Below, one piece after another: positions 47,160 to 57,725 of a stretch of 64,000 bases of DNA. The stretch covers positions 18,972,001 through 19,036,000 of the forward strand of contig NC_083603.1 of assembly GCF_029168945.1 (NCBI RefSeq). The letters are read 5' to 3'. This DNA is from Cannabis sativa (lineage: Eukaryota > Streptophyta > Magnoliopsida > Rosales > Cannabaceae). The translations under genes and the position numbers were made by a program. Under the pieces are notes generated by a model, which worked only from the letters and a program-made list of their open reading frames with translations, was not told the DNA's origin and searched no databases. Within the stretch, counting starts at the first letter, position 1; every line of letters starts with the position of its first letter.

Positions 47160-48949
47160 AGGATCTAGATTTACTATCAAGTATGTTTTATTAACATCCT
47201 AATATGAATTCTAAAACAATAAAAATAAACACATATAAAGTTAGAAAACCTTACAGTGGGTGCAGCGGAATAATATGACTCCTTCCATTCAGATCTCTAG
47301 CCCTTGATTCCTTTTTGTAGCAGAGCATAATCAAGATATGAATCTGGATCTTCTTTTCTCCTTCTTTGATGCAGATTTTCCATAGTCTTACATACTATGA
47401 TTGAGGTACCACTTGATGTGTGTGGGCACTACTCATCACTCAAGGATTTTCGAAAATAGAGAAGAAAGAAAGAGAGAGAGTGGCGGCTTCATAGTGTTTG
47501 AGAGAATAAACAGTAAAGTGTGTATCAAACCTGAAGCCTTTACCTTCTATTTATAGAATACCACATAGGGTTAAAGTTGAATTATTTGGCATTTAAAAAT
47601 GAAAAATAAAATGAGAAATAGGGGTAAAGGTGGCCGGCCATGTATTGAGGAAACACAAGCCTTCCACTTTTCCAACTTTCCTATTTCATCATTTCTAGTT
47701 TCCCATTTTCTCAAAGATTGTCAATTCTCTCTTTCAACTACATAAATGTCAAATCTAATTATTTATTAATAAAAACTAATCAAAATTTCTCAATTAATAA
47801 ATATACCCTTTAAACTCTCTATTTTCTGTTTTACCCTTGCTTAGTGAAAATTCATAAAGTAGACATAGTCTAACTTTAGAATTTTAATTGATTAATTAAA
47901 ATCAATTAACTGAGTCTTACAAGCAGTATGGTCTCAACTAGTATGGGGACCATGGGTCTATATAACCGAGCTTCCAATAAGTGGAACCGAATTTACCAAG
48001 TAAATTCCATAACTTATTAATTCCTCATTGAATCCACACTTAGAACTTGGAATTGCACTCTCAGTCATATAGAACGCTCTATATGTTCCATGATATAGAC
48101 ACGTCATTAGTTATCCATTGTTATAACCCTAATGTGATCAATGATCCTCTATATAGATGATTTACACTGTAAAGGGATTAAATTACTGTAACACCCTTCA
48201 ATGTATTTTATCCTTAAAACACTTAACCCTGTATAAATGATATTTCAGCTAAGTGAAATGAGATCTCCACCATTTATTTTCGTTTGGTTAAGCTCAAAGG
48301 AAATCATCCTTTACTTTCTATTCGCCAGATAGAAGCTATAGATTCCATATTTATGTTAGCGCTCCCACTCAATTACACTACCGTGTTCCCAAAATGTATG
48401 TATCACCCTGACCCAAAAGAAGGCTTAACTAACAAATCAAAGAACACGGAAAACACTCTTGAGATTGAACCTAACCATATCAGGATTAAGATCATTTGAT
48501 CTAGGATCAACAGGTGATATTGAATTGAATAGATATTACGGTAAGTTTTAATATATCTAATCAAAGTTCAATATCGGTCCCTTCCAATGTATACTCCATA
48601 CATCCGATACTGGTAAACTTTGCCAATGTCCTGGAAAGGACATAACACTTTTCCAAGGTGTAAGAATACCTATCGCTGATTATACCATGTCAGTCTAAAT
48701 CCAGTGTTCTGACAAATCAGGGAATAAACTTTTGAACATATAATTAAGATTATATTCCACTGTGCTGACAACACTATAATCTTTAACAAAGTCATATGTT
48801 CTGGACTTAAAAAGAATTCATACATTATATACATATAATCATGAAATAAATCATGTGAACCATGCAACATAAAATGTTATTTCTGATCTTTATTAATAAG
48901 TAAATCTGATTATATGAAATGAGTTTTATTTAGGGCATAAAACCCAACA
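47160..48949 (-). repeat. Element A 5' LTR, truncated at its inner end
   Basis: It aligns with 41243-43098 from the AGGATCTAGA near the inner end to the outer CCCAACA. About 17 bp of LTR end is missing, and an internal stretch of about 50 bp near 47760 is also absent. TATA-like box at 47547-47556 (minus strand). Confidence 0.88.
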
Positions 48950-49056
48950 CATTGAACATGCCATTCGCATAAGGGAGCCCATTTCGCCTATTCGGCCATC
49001 CCATCCTTATGCTGGAAAAGGGAAGGTCGTTATGGCTGAGATAAAGTCGATGTCAG

Positions 49057-49186
49057 GTGATGATAGACTTCTGACTTTCTGGGCGGGCAGTCACTCTGGG
49101 CTTTACTTCTTTTTCAGCTTCTTGGCTTCCATACTTTGCATTTTTTGTTGGTTTTTGCTAACCATGCTGTTTTTTCTCTTGTGCAG
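49057..49186 (+). other. putative intron near the 3' end of the Tat-R antisense gene
   Basis: ATGTCAG^GTGATG to TTTCTCTTGTGCAG^ACATG, 130 bp, T-rich. Removing it joins two open frames in phase (MS-D-MSWQ). Without splicing the first frame runs into unlike, T-rich sequence. Confidence 0.6.
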
Positions 49187-49635
49187 ACATGTCTTGGCAG
49201 ATGATGGACGCCTTAAGGAAGAGGATGAGCGGAGGCTCTAGTGCTTTTCCTCCAGCCAAGAAGTCCAAGGTCAAAGATGTGTCTTCAAAGAAGAGGCCTT
49301 CTGGAGAGGTCATTGACCTTTCTGAGGAGCTGGCTGCTGCAAATCCTTCTACTCCCCAATCTGCCAAGTCTAAGGAGTCTGGGCCACCAACATCTGGGTC
49401 CGAACTGGTCAGGAGGATTCCTGAGCGGATGCAGGCACTAACTCTACCCATGCCCTTGCTACCTGAGGTCAAGAAGGGCAGGGAGGTGATGGCTCATCAC
49501 ATGAACTGGCTGGTTCTTGAGGTCGGTCAGCAGCTGGCTGGTGCGGACCACTCATCTCTGGATGTGTTGGTAGGCGGAGTCTTGCAGGAGCTTACTAGGG
49601 TTAATCCAGAGCCTGGGACTCCAGCTGTTTGAACA

Positions 49636-51555
49636 TGTTGGGTTTTATGCCCTAAATAAAACTCATTTCATATAATCAGATTTACTTATTAATAAAGATC
49701 AGAAATAACATTTTATGTTGCATGGTTCACATGATTTATTTCATGATTATATGTGTATATAATGTATGAATTCTTTTTAAGTCCAGAACTTATGAGTTTG
49801 TTAAAGATTATAGTGTTGTCAGCACAGTGGAATATAATCTTTATTATATGTTCAAAAGTAGATTCCCTGATTTGTCAGAACACTGGATTTAGACTGACAT
49901 GGTATAATCAGCGATAGGTATTCTTACACCTTGGAAAAGTGTTATGTCCTTTCCAGGACATTGGCAAAGTTTACCAGTATCGGATGCATGGAGTATGCAT
50001 TGGAATGGACCGATATTGAACTTTGAATTAGATTTTGAAACTTACCGTAAACATCTATTCAATTCAATATCATAAGTTGATCCTAGATCACATGATCGAA
50101 ATCCTGATATGGTTAGGCTCAATTTCAAGAGTATTATTCGTGTTCTTTGATTTGTTAGTTAAGCCTAATCTTTAGTCTGGGCAATACGTACATTTTAGGA
50201 ACACGGTAATGCAATTGAGTGGGGGAGCGCTAACATAAATATGGAATCTATAGCTTCTATTTGGCAAACAGAAGTAAAGGATGATTTCCTTCGAGCTTAA
50301 CCAAACGAAGATAAAATGGTGGAGATCTCATTTCACTTAGGTGAAATATCATTTATACAGGGTTAAGTGTTTTAAGGATAAAATACATTGTAGGGTGTTA
50401 CGGTAATTTAATCCCTGTACAGTGTAAATCATCTATATAGACGATCATTGATCACATTAGGGTTATAACAATGGATAACTAATGACGTGTCTATATCGTG
50501 GAACATATAGAGCGTTTCTATATGACTGAGAGTGCAATTCCAAGTTCTAAGTGTGGATTCAATGAGGAATGAATAAGTTAGCGAATTTACTTGGTAAATT
50601 CGGTTCGACTTATTGGAAGCTCGGTTATATAGACCCATGGTCCCCATACTAGTTGAGGCCATATTGCTTGTAAGACTCAGTTAATTGATTTTAATTAATC
50701 AATTATAATTCTAAAAGTTAGACTATGTCTACTTTATGAATTCTCACAGTTTAAGGATGAAATCGTAAATAAATGGGTTTCTAGGTTTAATTATTAATTA
50801 AGAGACTTTGTATGTCTAATTAATAATTATTTTAAATGACAATATTATTTAATAATCTATTTTAGTTATTAAATAATTAGTTTTTGCATTTAAATGATTA
50901 GAATTGGAAAAGTGACATTTTTGGAGAAATAGAAATAAAATTGAGGAAACTGCAAAATCCAAGTGAGACCCATTTCCCTCTATGGCCGAGCACTCCCTTT
51001 GTGTTTCCCAATTATTATTTTTATTTTTTAATTGTCATGTAATTGCTAATCAAAGCCTAGCTATAATAGGAAAGTGGTGAATCACACTAAATAAGGCAGT
51101 TAATCAATTACACAGTAAAAGAGGAAACTGTTTTATTTGGAAAGTTGTGCTCTCCCTTCTTTTTTCCTATATAAAGCAACCTTTGTGTCTCTTCTCTTGC
51201 ATGCTATCAGCCACGAAATTAAGAGAGAAAAGAGAGAGAAATTTCGAAATCCTTGTGAGATGAGTAGTGCCCACACACATCAAGTGGTATCTCATTCATA
51301 GTATGGAAGACTATGGAATTTCTGCATCAAAGAAGGAGAAAAGAAAATCCAGGTTCAGATCTTGGTGATGCTCTGCTACAGAAAGGAATCAAGGGCTAGA
51401 GATCTGAACGGAAGGAGTCATAATATTCCGCTTCACCCACTGTAAGGTTTTCTAACTTTATATGTGTTTATTTTCATTATTTTAGAATTCATATTAGGTT
51501 GTTAATCCAACATACTTGTTAGTAAATCTAGATCTTGGTAAAATAATTTCCAACA
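49636..51555 (+). repeat. Element B 5' LTR (1920 bp)
   Basis: It ends TTCCAACA directly before the PBS. TATA box CTATATAAAG at 51167-51176. Near-identical to 57726-59640. Confidence 0.95.
51167..51176 (+). promoter_or_regulatory. Element B LTR TATA box
   Basis: CTATATAAAG; the 3' LTR has it at 59252-59261. It should drive the element RNA. Confidence 0.65.
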
Positions 51556-51574
51556 ACTTGTATCAGAGCCATGG
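51556..51574 (+). promoter_or_regulatory. Element B primer-binding site
   Basis: ACTTGTATCAGAGCCATGG starts right after the LTR. It matches the initiator-Met-tRNA PBS used by Angela/BARE elements with minor changes. Confidence 0.85.
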
Positions 51575-54500
51575 TAATGATTTACTTTCATGTAATATGA
51601 ATTAAAACGATGATTTGCATGTTTCTCTGTTGATTTGGATGGTTTCATGTTGGTTTATGTGTTGTATGATGAATGTTGATGTTGTACAGTTTCGTTTTCC
51701 ATGAAAAATATTTTTTCGAATTTTGAAAATATTTTATTTGGATTCCTTGTGAAAAATTAAGCAATTTTGTTTTTTGCGGAACTCGATTCCGATAAAAATT
51801 GAAAAAGTTATGAATTTTGGAAAATCGGGATTTCGGGTATGCATGGATGCTCAATCGCACGCATCACGCGCGCGCGAGCACCCTGATGTCTGCCCGTGAA
51901 AATCCTGCCAGCGCCCATGTTTCACGCACAAGCACCCTGCAACGCCGAGAAACCTCGGCTGGGTGCATCACCTCCGCGCGCGTAGGAGGCTGCGTGCAGC
52001 CTTCCTGGACTGCACGTGCAGCCTCCTGGGCAGTTTCCCAAAAAGTTGTGATTTTTGGGGTTTTTCCCCAAAAATCCAATTTTTTCATGGGATTGTTTCC
52101 CAAAATTCATTTTTCCAATTTTAAATATTTCTAAATTGAAATGTTTCCAATTTTAAATATTTTCAATTTGGAATTTTTCTAATTTTAAATATTTCTATTT
52201 TGGATTGTTTCCAATTTTTAAATATTTCCTATTATGGTCAGATTTAAAAATTTGCTAAGTTCTTTAATATTTATTTATTATTTAATTATAAGATTAGATA
52301 TTTTGATATTTAAGATATTTTAAATTAAAAGATAACTTTGTCTTTTTATTTAAAATATTATATTAAAATTATCTTATATGACAAATTAAATAATTAATAA
52401 ATTTGAAATTAACATAGATATTTTTATAGATATACTTACCATAATGTTTTTCAAATTCAAAAATTTGTTATTTTGTTAAATATTTAATTATTTATAAATT
52501 ATAAGTATAAAAATGATATTTTTTCTATATATATCATTTTTTCCTTATTAGAAATTTATAAATCATATTTTTTAAATATTTAAATAACATAGATATTTTT
52601 GTAGAGATTTGAATATTGCTTAATTTGAGATATTTTGACATATAATTATGGTAATTATTATTTAACCAAATCTATTTTAAAATTGGTTTATTTTATTAAA
52701 TTATAAGATCTGAAAGTGATATTGAAGATTCTTTCCTTTCAAATCATTGATCTTATTAGATATTTAATTTAATTTTGATTCAAATAAACCTAGATATTTT
52801 AAAATTAGTTTCCTTTAGTAGGTTAGTTTAAGAATAATAATTTAATTATATTAATATCTTGATTCACATCTGTTACATGGACAATGTTTGTTTGTTTATA
52901 TTGTTTATTCAAAACTTTTTAACAAACCTATTATTTATCTGATCTAAATTGCTATGATTAACTTGTTGACAGATCATGATCCAATGATCTGATTTTATTC
53001 ATAGTCCAATTGACGATAGATCTTATAAATAATTTGTAACAGGTAAATTTTGTACATCTTTCATCTGTGTAAACCTAGTAACATGATAGGGTCCATCCAA
53101 ATCATTTGACCTGTGTGAGCCTATATGTTTGCTTTTGGGCTTAGATACATATAGGGAGCCCATTTAAGTTTTTACTAAGTAAATGGACTAGGTTGCTAAA
53201 ATAAATTTTGACATAAGGAAATTTATTTAGGCCCAATTAGATTTGGGCTTATTCAATGAATAACAATTGTTTATTTAAGGTTAAATTCCTCTCTTTTGGG
53301 CCTTGTGTGAGAGTTGGGGGCCATCGAAGTGGGTACGACATACTGAACCCAGCTCCCCCTCACATGAACTACCCCAATTGTGAAGGCCCATTTGCCTTAT
53401 TTAAATAATTGTATTAGGTTAATTATATTAGTCTAACCTAATTAAAATTGAATTAGCAACATAATTAACTTTCAAAATATACGAAATTTATTTTTCATTG
53501 TAATATTTTAAAATTAATTTTAGAAAAACACTTAGTCAATGATATATTCTAGATAGTTATTTCTAGTACTAGTTATTATTTCTAATATTAAATAGGAAAA
53601 TATCATTGATTGTGAAATTAATTGTCTCTAATTAATTTTGGTACAATCTAAGTTTAGAATATTTTCCTAGTATTAAACTAGAATTAATAATTAAGTTTCC
53701 TCTTTACTTAATTATTTATTTCTTGAATTTAATACATTTAATTAAATTGAAAATTTCAATATCTAAGTTGATTTTCATCATGATACATTAATATTGTTAT
53801 TTTCATGTTATTTAATTAAAGTTGAAAATTATCTTAAGTTTGGAATTTTTATTCAGAATAACTTAAAGCTGAATAATTTTCAAAATATATTTTATTTTAT
53901 TTTATTAATCATTTCCCAAAATTTCGAAATTGCATCACCTTGATGCAGAAATTTCGAATTTTATTTGAAAAATAGATTAAAGTTGAAAATTATTTATTTA
54001 ATTTTGGACCAACTTAAATCAGTGACTTTTTCATTTGATGGTTAATTAAAATAAATGAACTAAAATATATAATAATTAGAAATTGAATTAATTAGTCTAT
54101 GAAAAGTCTAGATAGTTATTATCTGTTTTGCTTGAAGTATTTTTCTAGTGTATTTAATTAAATAGAAAATTAATATTTAAGTTGATTTTTAATCATGATA
54201 CTTAAATATTTGAAATTTTTCTTAGATATTTAATTAAATAGGAAAATTATATTTTTGTTGAAAATTAATTTTATTAATTAATTTTGGGCCAACATAAAAT
54301 TAGAGTAATTTTCCAGGATTTATTTTATTTTATTTTAAAGCATTTTCGAAAATGCAATATATATTTATAGAAAATTAAATTTGAGTTGTAAATTAATTCA
54401 AATTAATTTTGAAACAACTTAAATTGAATAATTTTCTAAATATTTATGAAAATTATTACTAAGATGGAAATAATTCACGTTATTTATCCATCTAAGTATA

Positions 54501-55600
54501 ATTTATAAATATTAAATTAAAATTTATATTTGGAATTTTTCATTCTAAATTGGAAATTTTAATTAAATAAATATATATTTAAAATAAATGGATTAAAATA
54601 AATATTAGAAGAAAATACAACCCTTCATTAAATAATGAGCTTTATTATTATAAGGATATTCGATCTTTATTGTTGGTTTTACATAGCTATTGTTTTAGTG
54701 AGTAATCCTCCCTAATGGAGGAACGTTCATTAGCAAGTTAGCACCGTTTAATCTCGAAAGATAAGTAATCTTGTAAGTTTTTTATATAGTTTATGACCAC
54801 CCTAATGGTGGCGACTGTATAAGACTTGCAAGAATATGAAACAATGGTGGAAGCTCATAAGATAGAATAGCCTTGACTCTCGCCTAAACGGGACAACGCG
54901 GATTCACATCTTGATCGAATAAAAGGTTGCTAGAATGTTGATCATTTTAGATGAGCTGACAACTCTATTCAATGAATGGTAGCTTTGACTCTCGCCTAAA
55001 CGGGACACTGATATCATTTTGTTGAAAACCTTGGAAATTATTTAGGATTGTATGATTTAGTATTTTCACTTGTCATTCCTACTTGCTATGTGCTTCATAA
55101 TTTCTGAATTGTGTATGAATTTGTATTGAACCATGTTATTTTCTATTATTAAATTGTAGTTTAATTTCGAATCTTCATTGTTGCTCTAACTTGATTTGTT
55201 TTTCTAATGAGATAAATCCCTAATGGATTTTCACCATTAGACTAACATAATAGTGTTAGATCTCGAAAGATAAATATTGTAAATGCAACATCTAGCTGTT
55301 CATCAATTGATGACACTTTAGACTAGTATTTTACAATATGAAACAAGAAGATTGTATAAATAAGATTACTTTGACTCTCGCTAATCGGAGCATCGTTGGA
55401 TTCTTATTTAAAACGAAATTATCCTAATTCCTCTTAGCATATTCATTTCGAATTAGCTTAATGACATATCATTAGATGAATGGTCTATAAATCATATAAA
55501 GTCTTATTTTCTCTTAAGAAATTAGATGACGCATATGATTATATTCCCGGAATTCTATCCCTAAATGATATAAATCCTCAATCTTAGATATCTCCTACTT
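51575..55600 (+). other. Element B long structured leader
   Basis: About 4 kb of AT-rich noncoding sequence. It holds a CpG-rich island (51840-52030) with a long hairpin (51985-52026), then, near the position where gag would start, CTAAT-loop hairpins at 54707-54721, 54797-54811 and 55214-55230 and the 22-nt motif at 54873-54894, 54985-55006 and (diverged) 55371-55391. In element C gag follows the second motif copy; here a third, diverged hairpin/motif unit follows instead. Confidence 0.72.
51985..52026 (+). other. long GC-rich hairpin in the element B leader
   Basis: GGAGGCTGCGTGCAG pairs with CTGCACGTGCAGCCTCC (2-nt bulge) around a 10-nt loop. It lies about 430 nt after the PBS, in a CpG island comparable to that in element C. 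Confidence 0.7.
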
Positions 55601-57725
55601 GTATAGGCAAATCATAGAGTTAGATTAGTAGTGGTGGTCCAAGAAAGAGTTACTAATTATACAGTTACACGTTCACAAGTGTTTCATAACCATTTTCTAT
55701 CAATGGATTCAAACTGTATGAGTTTAGTATTCTGTGACCAAAATCCACTTGCACTATTCTAAGAACTCTTTGATGTAACTAAACTTAAGTCATCAAAAGA
55801 TACAACCACATATTTTATAAATCTAAGGCATTTGTATCTTGTTCATAGTGGTTTTGACAAGATCATTCTCTGCAAAGAGTTAATATGCCTATATCCACTG
55901 AAAGTAATTTCATCTCATTCGCAGATGGATGTACATTCAGGGGAGGATATGAGTTTTCGTTGTATTCTTAAAACGATCACTCTAGATTTTACCTTATGCA
56001 AAAGAAATTTGAAATGTTTGAAAAATTTCATGAATTTCTAACAATGGTGAAGCTAAGTGGTTAAAGATCTTGCGAACTGATAGGGGTGGAGAAAAAGGTA
56101 GTAGATATGCAGTTCAAAGATCATTAATTTGATTTTTGAATTATATCCAAACTTACCTCCCCAGAAATTCGAGTTGCATATTGATGATTAGTTACTAGTC
56201 GTTGCCTAAATCCTTATATGGTAATTTCAGAATGATGTGATGGTTGTATACTTAATGTAAATCATTACTAGATTCATGGATGACCTAATCGAAATCTTAA
56301 GAAAAGCTAGAACTGCTAACCTTGGTTTGCATGTTTGTTAGCTATTCTAAGTGATTAGGGGTGGAGCATCCCATAGTCATTAGATAAGAAAGTGTTTGTT
56401 TAAACAAATACTACTTTTCTAAGAAAATGACTAAGTCTGAAAGTAAAGTAGCAAATAAAGGAGATATTTTTTCTTGATTCCATAAGTGTTCTATCATCTT
56501 ATTTTACAAGATGATCCCACTGCCTCTGTTGTCTTAACACAAATGAAGAGGTCTATACCATTTAGTTTTCTTTGACATATTTCACGGTACCTTGTTGTAG
56601 TGGGAGAGTTTCTAGGAACTCACCTTCTTATAACTTGGAAGATACTAGTGATTAAAATCCATTGTGAGTTTAAACAAGTAATAGATTGTCAAGATAAGAA
56701 ACTAAGAAGAAAGCCAATAGAACTATGGTTTGATCCATTCACATGGAGTAACCTAAAGTTTTCTATTACAAGGACATGAAAGGAAATTTTCGTTAATAAG
56801 TCTATTCAATGGACTTAACAAAACTTCCTGTTCCTAGTATTATAGGTTTGAGTTTATCTAAACCTATGGCTTGTGGTATACCTGGTAATTACTTACTCTA
56901 ATGCAAGCAACTTACTTTAGTAAGATGCTGAAGCATTTTCTTTCCAATGGAAATCTATAGAAGCTTCACAACTTCTTAGATATAGATTTTATTTATCTAA
57001 GGAAAAGTCTCAACTATTCCAGAGAAGATAAAGCCATGAAAGAATTTCTTGAATCAACAGTGAGAGGTCTCAGATATGCTTTAGTATGCCTTAGACCAAA
57101 CACCTGCTGTTGAGTGGGAGTAATGAGTAGGTATCAGATTAATCCAGGAGAAGAACATTGGAAGACAATCAAGTAAATCTTAAGATTAAGAAGAGGAACT
57201 ATATGTTAGTCAATAAGGGTGGTTTTGAAACTCTTAGACTACACCACATCAGATTTCAAGACTTGCCTTTGTGCTAGAAAGTCTGCTGATGAGATGGTGA
57301 TTACTTTGGGGGTGGAGTAGTGATTTTGGAGAAGTGTAAAAACCTATCTGAAATCTCTTGGTCTACCAGAAAGAGACTGAATGTTAAAAGTTGCAGCAAA
57401 GATAATTTTTCAGTCTAATTCTATACATTTGTGGCAGTGTTCCAACTTGCCTTAACTACTAGGGTTACTTCCTGTATAACAAAAGAGTAGTTGCCCAAAA
57501 GTATAGAATCCATTATCCCAAAAGAGTAGACATATAGAGAGGAATTTCACATTATCAAGGATTTTGTGATTAAGGAAGAGTAATGGTGGAGAAGAGGTTG
57601 TGTTTAATTCAACCTATCAGATCCCATTACGAGGAGTTTACTACTACTACACTTGATTGGTATATCAAGGTGTTAATGATTATTTGAAATGCACTTTTTG
57701 TTTTATATTAATGGAAGTGGGAGTT
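55601..57725 (+). pseudogene. Element B pol fossil (IN, RT, RNase H remnants)
   Basis: Integrase remnants: the HHCC start (LVHSGFDKIILCKEL, ~55838-55882), LMQKKFEMFEKFHEFL (~55994-56040), and RTDRGGE (56073-56093). RNase H/RT-end remnants: AMKEFLESTVRGLRYALVCL (~57035-57094), then SRYQINPGEEHWKT (~57130-57170). Stops and shifts occur every few dozen bases. The order is Copia-type, confirming that A and B derive from an Angela-like autonomous element. No protein can be made. Confidence 0.75.
57715..57725 (+). promoter_or_regulatory. Element B polypurine tract
   Basis: AAGTGGGAGTT directly precedes TGTTGGG of the 3' LTR. The same tract is present in A and C. Confidence 0.82.

Larger units (their letters stand above)
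41243..48949 (-). mobile_element. Angela-like Copia element 'A', non-autonomous (7707 bp)
   Basis: The 3' LTR is 41243-43098 and the 5' LTR 47160-48949, with target duplications CGTTG (41238-41242) and CATTG (48950-48954) differing by one CpG-type change. Between them are a decayed pol and part of the leader; there is no gag. The inner end of the 5' LTR, the PBS and about half of the leader have been deleted. Its interior matches element B. Confidence 0.92.
40006..49632 (+). pseudogene. Tat-R antisense gene with PF04195-like domain, split by element A
   Basis: Frame 1 starts at ATG 40006 (MMARTKKTTRL). In-frame stops lie at 40093 (TAG), 40837 (TGA) and 40852 (TAG). An acidic N-terminus is followed by a domain with MPLQKYFRDVADFFGLCPAQ, GIKYLSALFVLYASQEWG and GYFYFSQPGFKWL, which resembles Pfam PF04195 ('putative gypsy type transposon'). 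A charged region follows to 41242, where element A (41243-48949) intervenes. Coding resumes at 48955, is cut by a putative intron (49057-49186), and ends at TGA 49630-49632 (...PEPGTPAV). The coiled-coil part present in Tat-L is missing near the end. GC content is far above the surroundings. Function is unknown; a gene in this antisense position is a known feature of some Tat elements. Confidence 0.78.
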
